Shown: positions 10,650 to 22,803 of the stretch, piece after piece
Numbering within the stretch: the stretch's first letter is position 1
Layout of the letters: each line of letters opens with the position of its first letter
Assembly: GCA_016081115.2 (NCBI GenBank)
Contig: CM071930.1
Location: forward strand, 25,311,641-25,375,640
Origin: Rehmannia glutinosa
Taxonomy: Eukaryota; Streptophyta; Magnoliopsida; Lamiales; Orobanchaceae
DNA length: 64,000 nucleotides
Direction of reading: 5' to 3'
Position numbers and translations under genes: made by a program
The notes under the pieces: model-generated
Told to the model about the DNA's origin: nothing
Databases searched by the model: none
Seen by the model: only the letters and a program-made list of their open reading frames with translations

Positions 10650-13600
10650 GCCTCATCTTCTTCTTTCATCTTGATCAAGATCTTCTTCTCTCTTCTTCTC
10701 TTTTTCTCGTCGTCACCGCTGCTTTTTTTCTTTTCATATGCCTTCTGGGCACTTCATCTCTTCTTATTCTTTCCTGTCTCTCCTCCCATAGCCGAGTTTG
10801 TCTCTGTTTGTTTTCTTCTTCTAGTCTTTTCACATACTCGGCGTTAGTTTTCGCCACTTGCAAATTCGCTACTTGGTCAAGCCAGCCCAAAGAGATCCCT
10901 CCTTTCTTTCCCGGATCCACGTATTCAATGTTTTTGGGCAGAGGCCTAGTCCAAGCTTCTTCCTCCACTCATCGCTTCTTCCTCTACCTCGGGCGTATCT
11001 TGATCTTGGGGTCTTCTTTCCGGTGAGTGACCGGCGGAGTGACCAGCAGAGTGACCAGCAGAGTATTGCTTAGGTAGTCTCACGCTGTCGCCTTCTTCAC
11101 ATAACGTGAGACCCTTTTTCCCAAGACAAGTCCCAAGCTTGAGCCATGGACATATTTGCAAAGTATCCTCGATTCGAGCGTTTTAAACTCATCAATCGAT
11201 CGTGGCTCTGTCCCGACATCCGAGATGGCATAAGTGTCTCTCGCTTTGGAATGCCTCCGTGTTCTTTCAAGATGTTCATGATTCGGGCATCCATTCTACC
11301 TTCCACTTCCTTCATCCCCGCTTCAATAGTTTTCTCTTATCGGCATGGATATAGCAGAGTGTTGGAGTGGCGAGTCACGGGGAGTTTGCCGCGCTTATGA
11401 TGTCATTTGTGTGAGGACCTTGTTGGGGGTTTGTGCAATCATCAATGTCACATCCGTCGACCCTTCCCCCTCAACAAGCTTTCCTTTCTTCTTCGTTTCA
11501 AGACTTCCCGGTGATTTTCCTTCTCATTTTGCTCCTTTCTTCTCGCTTGATTTTAGCGCTTTGAGGTATTTCTCTTCCCCTTTTTGGCATCATCAAAGGA
11601 TAGAGGAACCCAGGGAACATCTTTGGCAAGCATGAAGTCGAGTCTTCGATGGTTGAGTTCGCTGAAGTCTGCTGCGTTGTATGCAAAGACGGAATCGGAT
11701 CGAGTAGCGTTGGATTCTCACTGAAATCGCTTCATCTCGGCCATGAGAAGGCTGAATTTTCTTGTCATGTGTTCTTCCAAACGTTGTAGATCATTTGTAT
11801 TTTGCTCACGCAGCATGACTTTATCTCGGTAGTGTGAGCTTCATGCATATGCTCAATATGTTCTCTCACTTCATTTTTGCATCGGCATTTTCGACTCTCC
11901 ATACCAGCAGACTTGTTGAACAATGTCCGAAGAATCGACTTGTTCCACACGCATTGTTCTTCTTTGTTGCCACCATTTCCTTATCCGAATCTGTTATGCC
12001 TCTTAAATCACTGTAAGGTTGGCATCTCTCGTTGTCATCGCATATCCAAAGAGGCTCGATGCCTCTCCATCCGTTCAACCTCCTCAGCAAGCGAGCCGCC
12101 TTGAACACTTCTCGAACTTTGGTGATTCTTCATTGCGGTGATGGCCATACAAACATCAAAGTCATAAGTAATTGGAACAATGGTACCGATGAGAAAACGA
12201 GAGCTGGTCTATGATAGCGTGCGCGCTCATTTCTCGACTCTTCATGGAGGTCGGGTACCTCCAGAGAAAAAGGAAAGGATTCTATAAAAGATTCATCACC
12301 GCCCACCGGGATTTGTTCGATGATGAGCGGTGCGCGTGAGGTTCTTTTAGGAATCGACCTGCTTTGCAGACTTGAGGGGCTGCGATGGTCTCCGGTTCAC
12401 CGGGTTTTGTTGTAAAGTAGACCCGCTTGCGAGCCTCTCATTGTCTTAACACCGTTGGTCTCGGTGATTTTTCCATTTGAAGAGATCGGTCCTCGGCCTT
12501 ATCGGAAGCGTCATCGGACGATGATGAGATTTCCATTGGTGGCTCATCATCAAAGTTAAAAGTTTGACGAGTAGTCTTGGGATCGACTTGCTCGTGCTTG
12601 GAACATCCGCGGTGAGTCTTTTGGATTTGTCACGAGGGATGACTCGGCTTCTTCTTCGCCTTTCCGATCCCGGAAAAGTGACATCAGGATTGTCCTGGGA
12701 ATCATGAAGTGCGCTTATCTCCTTCTCAAATGGGTCGATGATAGCGGGAGGGATGTTCTCTACATCACTTCTTTACCCCGGGAAGTCTCAACCTCCCGTG
12801 GGCCTTCGCACTCTAGCAGTCTCTCTCGCAGCGAGGCCTTGGTCCTCCCTTTCGACAGTGTCACTGTCTTAGGGTCTTCTATGGTGGCATCCATTGGAGT
12901 CTCAACCCCATGGATTGCACTTTCATCGCCTGCAGTGTTAACTCCCAGTACATTCCTTCCTCGTGCCTCGTTGCATCGCAGCGTCATTAGCCTTCGTGAG
13001 CGGTTGGCACCTCGGTGAGACAGTCTCAATCGTCCGAGCGTCGTTGATGGCAACTTGCTGTTCTTCTTGTGTTTGTAATTTCTCTCCTTCGCCTCCTTGA
13101 TTCGTTGTGGAGTCATCTGCAGCATCCTCCGACCTTGCTGCGGTGGGAGGAGTTTCTCCCTCACTCGGGTGGCGCACCAGTGAGTGACTTGGAATGGGGT
13201 CACTCGTCTCCAAACTCCCGGCTGTTTCTATTGAATGTTCAACCGTTGGGGCGGTGGTAAAACACCTTCAATAGGGGTTGGCTCGACCTGGGGTCCCCAT
13301 TATCCCGATTTCATCGCCAAGTCCCTTATCGCTTCTTCCGAGTGAGTGGGAAGTGGTGGCAAGCAACAACAGTGGCGATTTGCTAAACCACTCCCATTGG
13401 ATCAATTTCACCGTGTGTTCGGAGGACTCTCCTGGTCCCTCCATCAATCTTTGCTCGTGAAGGATTACGGACTCGTGCAATGCTTGCTGCATTTGTAACT
13501 CTTCTCGTGGCGTGAAGATTCTCCCGATCCTCATCACCGTCGAGAGAAGACATCAAGGAGAGGATGTGTGTGTTACGTGGTGCCGGAGATAGGGCGGATG

Positions 13601-15189
13601 CTCGCCTTTTTCTCACGTGCTTCGGCTTCCTCGACTTGCTTTTCTCTCTCCTTGTCCTTGAAAATCTGCAGGATGTCTAAGCGATTGTCTTCATCAAGTC
13701 TCTTTGAGACACGATCTTTAGTACAAGGAAATTTAGTAGTTCCTCTTCTTCTTCTATAAACTCAGCCGTTGGAACTGTTCCTTGACTTACTCAACTTCCA
13801 TTTCCTCCACTCACGCAGACGATTTGGATGTCCGGGTAAGGTGGAGATAGGATCATTACATCACTATCCGCTCCAGATTTCTTTTTGTGTTTCAGTGCGT
13901 GAACTACATTGTGTGTCTTCAGTTGTTGCCTCTGCTGATCGCCTTCACAGACTTGGCTGTTTCATCAATTACATCCGGAGACTCTACTTCTCCAGCGATC
14001 TCCGTATCTGCTCTAGCCGAGTGGTCGACTCACTGGTTTCTCCGGCTCGGAGCGCTTGATAATCCGTCTTCGTCTCCTAGTTTGTACCAGAGGGATTTCT
14101 CGGTTCGAGACGGTGTCTTCGAGTCTTGTGCGGCGGGGGTCTTTGGTGTTTGTTTCGAGGAGCTGGCCGTCTTGGCTTCTCGGTTCTCCTCTTTTTGACG
14201 ATCGGAGAAGGTATTTGTGAGTCCTTCTCGACCGCCTGCTGCAGGGGGGAGACACGGCTTTCTTGGGGCGGTGACTCGCTGCAGGGCGGGGAGCATGTTT
14301 GGTTTTCTTTTTGCAGGGCAGCGTGATCTTTTCTTAGCACTGCGCAGGGGCAGCTTTCTTCTTGGGTGGAGAGGAAACAATCGTATCTTCGGGGTGGTGA
14401 TTCCCCCTCACCGGTGTCGCTCTCTTGGCATAGGCTCTCTTCGAGCGCCGAGAGAGGTTTGCTCGAACATCCTCTTGTTAACATGGAATGCCTTCCCATG
14501 TCTAAGAGGGACTCCTTTCACCTCCAATAGCCGGCCAAGCACTAGGCTAGGCCATATCCTAGGATCCTCCAAATGTGCCATCTTCCTTGAAGGATTTGTT
14601 CCCACGTTCGGGCAGAGTCCGTAGACAAACTCAGCCCAGATTTATCTTCTTTTCTTCGATGATTGCAACCATTACAATCGGCTTTGCCTTTGTGATTGGT
14701 CAAAGTCGCCAAATTTGATGTCGATACATTTGGAAACTATATCCAACAACTTGTGATAATCCTCCTTCAGCTGAGTCTCTTGTTTTTGTGTGTATATTAT
14801 TTTATCAAAGCAAAGTCGGACTTGGCTATTTTCTTTCCAAGCGTCGGCCAAGTTTACATCGCCTTCTTTAATCTCGGATGCTCCTTCCTGCTGGTAGTGA
14901 GCAATGTTCACCAAATCCTTGGCAGAGATAGTCACCGCTTTCCGTGAACAGATGACTTGATTCCTTCATCGTGAATCTCGGCATTCACGTAGAATTGTGC
15001 GACCTCCTCCACATAGGTCATCGGATATTCTAACGTTAGAAACGGTTTTAGTCCGGACGTTTCTAACTTCTCTCGATTTTCTTCACTAGGGTGTCGTCGG
15101 ACCCTGTGTTTCACCATTCCGTCAAAATCCACCGTAGAACCGGTGTGGATTTGCTTTCCTAACTTGGTAAAGTCATAAGTTGGTGCCAT
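10650..15189 (-). pseudogene. Very long extra ORF region of E5, frameshifted
   Basis: The N-terminus starts at 15189 (MAPTYDFTKLGKQI). It has a segment of the form 'Y.EEVAQFY.NAEIHDEGIKSSVHGKR', continuing in another frame at 14935 (TISAKDLVNI). This resembles the PF20167-type plant transposon protein, judged by eye. Further pieces are 14605-14408 (LEDPRIWPSLVLGRLLEVKG), a Pro/Arg/Lys-rich low-complexity stretch (14500-14010), several Ser/Glu-rich pieces and a Glu/Arg-rich coiled coil near the C-terminus (10968-10675, KRLEEENKQRQTRLWEERQE). All are - strand pieces in changing frames, so the protein is broken many times. Its place between pol and the polypurine tract matches the extra ORF of E1. 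Piece boundaries are approximate. Confidence 0.5.
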
Positions 15190-15690
15190 TTTTCGGATTA
15201 TATCAAAAAAAACTCGAGAAATTGATTTGAAGATTGATAGGGTTTAGAGAGTATTTTGCCTTTGCTTTTGAGAGAAAGAGATGAACAGTTTTAGAAGTGT
15301 GAGAGAGAAACGGACGAGAAATGGTTTAAATATGGTTTATGAAAGGGCGTGCGGGTGGTTTTCGAAATGTGATCGAAATCAACGGCTTGAATTTTGCACG
15401 CCTATTGAGCATTTAATGTCTCGTATTTAATGCGGCAAAGCATTTATATCCAATCATAAGCTTGGTGTGCGGCTTTATGTCCAGACACATCATCATTATC
15501 GACGTATTCCTTAAAACATTCCCGCTTTGTCAAAACGATTTGCGTTTTTGTCACTTTGCTCATAAGTTATTCAGTTTATCCCTTAGTGTTTTGACTCTAC
15601 TTCTCACAGTTCTCTTAGTGACTCAACTATCACCGACTCGGTGTAGTTGTCTTTCCGATCTGGTGATTTCTTGAAGTGATTTTTTTTGAC
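15190..15690 (-). other. Spacer between pol and the extra ORF of E5
   Basis: On the - strand this is the 5' flank of the extra ORF. It contains purine-rich runs (about 15240-15330) but no coding signal that I recognise. Confidence 0.45.
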
Positions 15691-15779
15691 TCTTTTTCAC
15701 CTCCTTTTTCTGTTCCATTTCTTTTCTTTGATTCTTCGTGTCTCGACTTAGTTCAATTAATCCCAACTCATGTTTGAGT

Positions 15780-17312
15780 TCTTCAAATCTTGACTCACAT
15801 AATGGTTTTGTGAAGATGTCACTAGTTGTTTATCGGTTGAGATATATTCCAGGATGATGTCCTTCTTTTCAACATGATCTCTTATGAAGTGATATCGACA
15901 TCAATATGCTTTGTTCTTGAGTGCAACACAGGATTTTGAGTGATGGCAATTGCACTTGTGTTATCACACATGATTGGAATTTCTTTTTCTTCAACTTCAT
16001 AGTCTCTCATTTCTTTGTCTCATCCATAGGACTTGGCACAACAAATTTGCCCAGCCTATGTATTGTGCCTCATTGTAGAGGTGGCTATTGAGTTTTGCTT
16101 CTTGCTAAACCAGAAATCACTGTTTCTAGTATTTGACATGTGCCCTGAAGTGCTTTTCCTGCCCACTCGCATCCAAAGATAGTCGAATGAATAGCCAATT
16201 AGCTTGAATCCACCTTCCTTTGGATACCATAGGCCTACTTCTTGGCTTGCTTTCAAGTATCTCAATATTCTCTTTCTTTGTCATATGGCTCTCTTTTGGA
16301 GCAGATTGAAATCTTGCACATACACCTACAACAAAGGTGATGTCCGGCCCGCTTGATGTGAGATAGAGCAATGATCCAATAAGTGCTCAGATCTTGTTTG
16401 ATCTACAGGCTTGCCATCGCATCCATGTCCATTTTGTGATGTGTTCATTGGTATTTTTACGAAGACTTCTCCTCCATACCAAACTTCTTCATTAAATCTC
16501 GGTGTATTTTGTCCGACTTATGAAGGTTCCATCCTTCAAATTTGTTTCACTTGGAGTCCAAGGAAGAATGTCGCTCTCCTCCCATCATGATCATTTCAAA
16601 TTTACTTTGCATGAGGTTTGAAAATTTTTCACACGCTTCTTTGTTAGTGGATCCAAAAATGATGTCATCAACATATATTTGAACAAGTAGAATACTCTTC
16701 TTGTCTTGAATTTCAAGAGTGTTCTATCTACTTTTCCTTTTGTGAATCCATTTTCGAGTTAAGAATTGTGACAAGGTATCATACCATGCTCGGGTGCCTG
16801 TTTCAATCCATACAGGGCTTTCTTGAGTTTGTATACCTTATCTCCAAGAGTCTTCTCGCTCAAATCCTAGAGGTTGTTCAACATACACTTCTTCTTCCAA
16901 TAAACCATTTAGGAATGCACTTTTTACATCCATCGATGTACAATGAAATTCTTGTGAGTCGCATAGGCAAGAAACATCCTTATAGCTTCCAATCTTGCTA
17001 CGGGGCAAATGTTTCATCAAAATCTATCCCTTCTTCTTGGCAATATCCTTTGGCTACTAGTCTTGCTTTGTTTCTTACCATAGAACCTTCCTCGTTCATC
17101 TTATTTCGAACACCCATTTGGTTCCAATAACATTTTGATGTATGGGTCTTTGCACTAATTCCCATACTTTATTTCTTTCAAATTGATTGACTCTTCTTGC
17201 ATAGCTTTGAATCCAATGTGTGTCGTCCAATGCTTGTGACACATCTTTGGGCTCTATTTGCGAGATGAAGCATGTGAACATGGCTTCTTGTTGAGTTCGG
17301 ATCTTGTTTTGA
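15780..17312 (-). pseudogene. Reverse transcriptase / RNase H remnant of E5
   Basis: Readable Copia pieces are the end of integrase to RT (17281-17096: VSQALDDTHWIQS, FERNKVWELV, VIGTKWVF), the RT core (17020-16838: FHCTSMDVKSAFLNGLLEEEVYVEQP) and the RT/RNase H junction (16371-16126: MLYLTSSGPDITFVVGVCARFQ). The DVKSAFLNG and VGVCARFQ words are typical of SIRE/Maximus-like Copia reverse transcriptase. Frameshifts separate all pieces and the 5' end is cut by the LTR deletion junction. Confidence 0.8.
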
Positions 17313-17831
17313 CACCTTTTCGAGAGTTCGACACGGTGTAGTGCTTCATCATTGGTTCATTCCTTTTGCACGCTCGGGACCGAGCACTCGAGAAAGGTGG
17401 TATGGAGATATTACTTGTTTAAGTAAATCTCTTGATTTACGGCAACGGTTCTTTTTGATTATCTCGACTTGACCGCATTTCCTTGCTTTCCCCAGGTGAC
17501 TTAGAGTCACTTCCAATCATTGGATGACTCTTGTCACTTCAACTTGAGACTTGGCTTTTCTTGAGTTGACTTGACTGATGCTCCACTGTTGCATCTTAGC
17601 CGCTTCTTCAAGAGAGTTCCGTCTACTCTTCTTTGCCATACTCACTGTGTCTCTCAGAGTCTTCCTTCCGATCTTGATTGTCTTCTTGCATGTTAGGGCG
17701 TAGGCCGACTTAACTCGGCTTGGCTCGCTCTAATTGTTACAATGCATTTTACAACAAGAATTGGGGTGCCAACTTTCTATTCTAAGTTTTACATGGCATT
17801 CATCAAAATCTAAACAATAAAATTCCTAACA
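17313..17831 (-). repeat. Truncated 5' LTR of E5 (519 bp)
   Basis: This matches 9850-10369 of the left LTR with scattered differences, several of them single-base indels at GC-rich words. Only the U3 part remains. The TATA box and the transcribed part are deleted. Confidence 0.85.
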
Positions 17832-17836
17832 TACAA

Positions 17837-18625
17837 TAACAAGTAATACATACTATGCTTTCAAACAAATCATCAAGAGTTTCATAAAACATGTAAGTTC
17901 AAATAAGCTTATAGAAAGCTATATAAGGTCTCTTTTGAAATTTGAAAAATTCAAGAGCATATAGTTGAGACCTCATTTAAAAGAAGCATTTGAACAATAG
18001 TTTTGACAAGAATGAATATGAGCAATCAAATGCATAATTTTGAGATAAGGATGAAAATTAAATGTTTTTATCAAAACAAATTATAATCCTTTATAAAACT
18101 CGGATAAAACAACCTTATCGAATAGTACCTAAAAAATCGAAAAATCCTCTTAATGACACTTGTATGAGATACTTTGAAATATCTTGATAAGCAAGCACAT
18201 AAGCATATGGCAAAAGTATATCGAGTCTATGAGATGAATAACAATGGTGAGCGTATCTCGATATCTTAATCATTTCTAGATGGGTTATGAGAAGATAGCC
18301 AATGAAAAAGAGATATAAATCCTACACAATTCTTAGAACAAGTCTTGCACAAAAGAATAATTGTAAAAGTGTAGGCTAGAGCAATAATATATGTCACAAT
18401 ATGCTCATAAAAATCCATGAGAGGTAATAAATCACAATAGTTATATTAAATGCACAAGAGATTTAAAAACATTATGCAAGGTCTCCTTTACAAAAGATTT
18501 TAAAAGCACAAACATGTATAAGACCTCTTTTAAAAATATTTTGAAAAATTATTTTGACAATTAAGGCACAAATAAAAACATGCATAGTAATAAAATAAAA
18601 TGCATATTTAAATAGGGAGATACGG
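17837..18625 (-). pseudogene. Degenerate internal sequence of E2 3' of gag
   Basis: This continues the sequence interrupted at 8810 and parallels 34380-34890 of E3. I see no intact protease or integrase motif, only scattered stops. Confidence 0.5.
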
Positions 18626-19980
18626 TTACCAATTACGCCATTTCCATGGGTTGTGTCTTTCCCGTTGTTGATAGTATCTTCCCCTTTGAAAATCATCTTG
18701 TAGATGATAGCTTCTCCAATTGCTCCATTTCCAAGGATTATGTCCTACCCATTGTTGATAATATCTTTCTCTTGGAAATATATTGTGGTGATGTCTTATC
18801 CTTTGATCAAATGAGACGGTCATTTGATGTCTTCTTGGCGGTATGAATTTTCCTTGATGATTATTCCACCGGGTACCTAATATGACATTATTTTGTGGTA
18901 TTCTCAAGTGTTTGGGTCCTTTAGGATTATCTTTGAGACTTTTAGGTCTCAAAAAATGATTAGAGCTATTTCTAGACCGACAAGTATTAACCGTGTGACC
19001 CTTTTTACCACAATAGAAGCAAGAAATAATTTTTGGAGCATAATGACCAACATGCATAGGGACTTGATTATTTTTCATATGATTAACAACATTAGGCTTA
19101 TGATCAAGTCCTTTATCATAATTATGAATATCAACAATATTGGACATTTTATTGGTACTCAAGTTGAATTTTGATAAATCCTTTTTCATGCAATTAATAT
19201 CCTCAACAGAAGTACTATTTTCTTTTTCAAGGTTTATAACCTTGTCAAGTGTGGTGGTGTGAGCACATGATAATGATTCATAGGAAGTAAATAAACTATC
19301 CTTATCATTTTTCAAAACATTGAAACCCTTTTTCAAATTTTTGTATTTAACAAGTAAGCTTTGGAATTCATTTTGAAGCTCATCAAAATAATTTTGCAAA
19401 TCACTATAATCATTATGTAATTCATTATCATAGGAAGTAGAAGGTTTAGAACTTACCTCATTTTCTTCGAAGCCCATAAGACAACGTTCGTTTTCATCGT
19501 CGTCGGAAGTTGTAGTAAGCTCATCCCATGTTGTTGGGTTTGATGTTGTACCCATTTGAGAAGTATATGCTTTTGAGTTGCTCCTTTCATTTGCATATAC
19601 TTCTTCTAACTTTCTCCATACTTCATGTGCCGATTTAATTCCTACAAGATGATCATATTCCAAAATGGTAAGTGAACAATAAATAATATTAAGAGCTTTA
19701 CCATTTAAGGAGATGTTCTTCATCATTGAGCTCCTTGAGGACTTTGGAGGTGTGTGGTGTATCTTTTATCGGAATAGATTCTCCATTGACGACCGTGTTC
19801 CAAATATTGAACCCGTAACCTTGTAGATAGCATTCCATTCTTTCTTTCCAAAATGTATAATTTTTGGAATCAAATAGTGGTGGCTTGGTGGTGGAGGCGC
19901 CGGTAAGATAGACTTCATTCGTAGGCGATGATCGTTCCTCTTTACTCGCGATGTGGAACGAGCTTGCCAAAGAGTTTGGC
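18626..19980 (-). pseudogene. Copia gag of E2, single frameshift
   Basis: The 366-residue frame 19726-18626 plus the N-terminal frame 20141-19698 together give a DUF4219/UBN2-type gag. Parts in order are FWKERMECYLQGYG, SAHEVWRKLEEVYAN, an Asn/Lys-rich coiled coil, and a CCHC zinc knuckle CFYCGKKGHTVNTC (CX2CX4HX4C, nucleic-acid binding). A C-terminal tandem repeat follows (RYYQQW.GHNPWKW.NW twice). The frameshift is at about 19710-19725, within the 'LNDEE..' motif. The C-terminal repeat also exists in E3 in a different reading, so it evolves fast. Confidence 0.8.
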
Positions 19981-19992
19981 TTTGATACCACT

Positions 19993-21382
19993 TGTAAGTC
20001 CAAGCGGCTATGATAATCTACAGGGGGGGTGAATAGATTATCTCTATTTTCTTGATTATGCCCTCTTTTTCGAAACAAACAAGCAAAGACAATAGTAAAG
20101 GTGTGGAAGTAAACAACACGCGTCGATTTATAGAGGTTCAACCCACCTAGGGCCTAATCCTCTACCACCCCAGTATATCCGGGATGGATTTCAAAAAGAA
20201 AAAAGATTTTATTAATTACCAAAATTAATACAACACCTTACAACATCACTTTGAAGAGCACCACACTCTTCTTCAACACCACCTTTGAGATTACCACAAT
20301 CTCTCTTGAAGATTACCACAATCTCCAACTGCACCTTGTGAAGATTACCACAATCTTCAATCTTGAAGAACACCAAATTCTTCAACACTTCAAGAGTACC
20401 ACACTCTTGAAACACCTATCACCTAGATCACCCAAGTGTATTCTTTCCACAGGAATACTCACAAGGATGTCTTGTGTTGAATGATGACCAAAATCAAGAT
20501 TACAACTCGATAATGAATATTACAATTTGAGTGCAAGTGTAATCAAGAAATAAAGCCTAGACCTCAAGATGTGAAAGTGAAAGACCTTAGGCTATTACAA
20601 CAAGAAGAATAACAATGAAGAATAAATATGTTTGCTTGAGTGTATCTTGTTGTGTTGTAGTATTCTCTCTTATAGTTGTGCTTCAAATCTTCCTCTATTT
20701 ATAGGAGAGTCTTCACAAACATACGCTCCTCCTTCTTCACTTTTATCTACAGAAAGAAGATCACAAGATGTAGAAATAATGTACAAAATAGTTAAAGTAA
20801 ATCTGTTTTCAGAAATAACACAGCGCGACCGGTCGCTGTATAGAAAATTTCGAACGTTGGAAGAAAATAGTGCGATCCAGACACAGGTTGTAGGGGGGTC
20901 CGACCGGTCCGAGGGGGGTCCGACCGGTCGCCCTAGGGTTCAACCGGTCGGCCCCTAGGTGGACCGGTCCCCCTGCACATTTTTTTGTGTTCCAGTGTTC
21001 TCTGTTTTCATTTTCGCGTTCCTCAGGTACCGGTCGACCTCTTGTTCGACCGGTCGACCTCAAAATTGAAATGTTGTCCGATTTTTGTCAAAAATAAACT
21101 TCAAGAAATACTCCAAAAAATTAGTAAAAATATTTTAAATCAATTGGGAGTATTTGGACAACATTTAAAACATTGTTTTGGTGTAAAAACCAATTAACAC
21201 AAAATCATCAAAAGTATTGTCCAATATTTATCGAATAATAAACTCTAAGAAATACTCCAAAAATTAGTAAAAATATTTTAAATCATTTAGGAGTATTTGG
21301 ACAACATTTATAAACATTGTTTTGGTGTAAAAACTCAGTTAAACAAAATCATCAAAATCTTGATAAAAATATTCTTCTAACA
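19993..21382 (-). repeat. 5' LTR of E2 (1390 bp)
   Basis: It begins TGTAAGTCC at 19993 after a primer site with one mismatch and ends ..TTCTAACA at 21382. The TATA box is at 20696-20703 and the GACCGGTC cluster at 20822-21058. The sequence to the right (21383) aligns with the extra ORF of E1 near 3290-3420, so the LTR abuts the interior of E4 with no polypurine tract between. Confidence 0.8.
20253..20411 (-). other. Hairpin array in the LTR leader (E2)
   Basis: Units are GAAGAG/CTCTTC (20253-20271), GAGAT/ATCTC (20287-20303), GAAGAT/ATCTCC with one mismatch (20308-20326), GAAGAT/ATCTTC (20340-20358), TTGAAGAA/TTCTTCAA (20363-20385) and TTCAAGAG/CTCTTGAA (20389-20411). Loops are CACCACA, TACCACA or CACCAAA. 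Two further inverted repeats follow at about 20430-20480. Confidence 0.8.
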
Positions 21383-21703
21383 GGGTAGCCCTTATGTCGC
21401 ATTGTTCCGCTATGAATTGATGGTTTGAAGACGAACCCTCTCCGACTCTTCTTTGCTTAAGATTCAGATTTGAAATGGTAAAATCGTTTGGGGGTACTAT
21501 ATATATGAAATTCTTACAATAAGAAAGAGAGTAGCAACAAGAATCACCAAATTTGGTGAATATTTGAGGGAGATAGATGATCGGGGGGAAAATTCGCACT
21601 CTAGGGTTTTGAAAAGAAGAATGAGTATTCTGTGAAAAAATGAAGGCAATCCATTTTTAATGTCTGTCTAACGTATGGCGACTGGTCATTATAGGGGTCG
21701 ATC
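21383..21703 (-). pseudogene. Extra ORF start region of E4 (remnant)
   Basis: On the - strand RRVGEGSS.N...EQCDIRAT aligns with RRKDGEGSSRN..EEVEQRDIRAT of the E1 extra ORF. The rest of the ORF would lie beyond the E2 insertion. Its 5' flank carries the residual GACTGGTC-type words at 21675-21705. Confidence 0.55.

Positions 21704-22798
<1,095 letters not shown>

Positions 22799-22803
<5 letters not shown>

Larger units (their letters stand above)
8811..17831 (-). mobile_element. E5: second Copia family, 9.0 kb, deleted, with TSD TACAA
   Basis: The left LTR starts TGTAGGTCCC at 8811 and the right LTR ends CTAACA at 17831. TACAA flanks both ends (8806-8810, 17832-17836). Internal order on the - strand is truncated 5' LTR, reverse transcriptase and RNase H, then a 4.5-kb extra ORF region, polypurine tract and complete 3' LTR. 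Primer site, gag, protease and integrase have been lost in one deletion that joins LTR sequence directly to reverse transcriptase at about 17312. With the TSD intact, this deletion happened after insertion or was carried in the RNA. Confidence 0.85.
6669..21382 (-). mobile_element. E2: Copia element of the E1 family, host of E5
   Basis: E2 comprises 6669-8810 (3' part) and 17837-21382 (gag and 5' LTR), split by E5. Joining 8810 to 17837 restores a continuous family sequence. The left part starts in the 3' spacer without a polypurine tract, so the 3' LTR of E2 is probably left of the window beyond E1. It has no extra ORF and only remnants of pol. Confidence 0.75.

Noticed and set aside
5208..21382. 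Tandem Copia array sharing LTRs
   Set aside because: Sequence right of each LTR lacks the polypurine tract and starts at different internal positions, which fits nested insertion better. Not fully excluded, because the left flank is outside the window.
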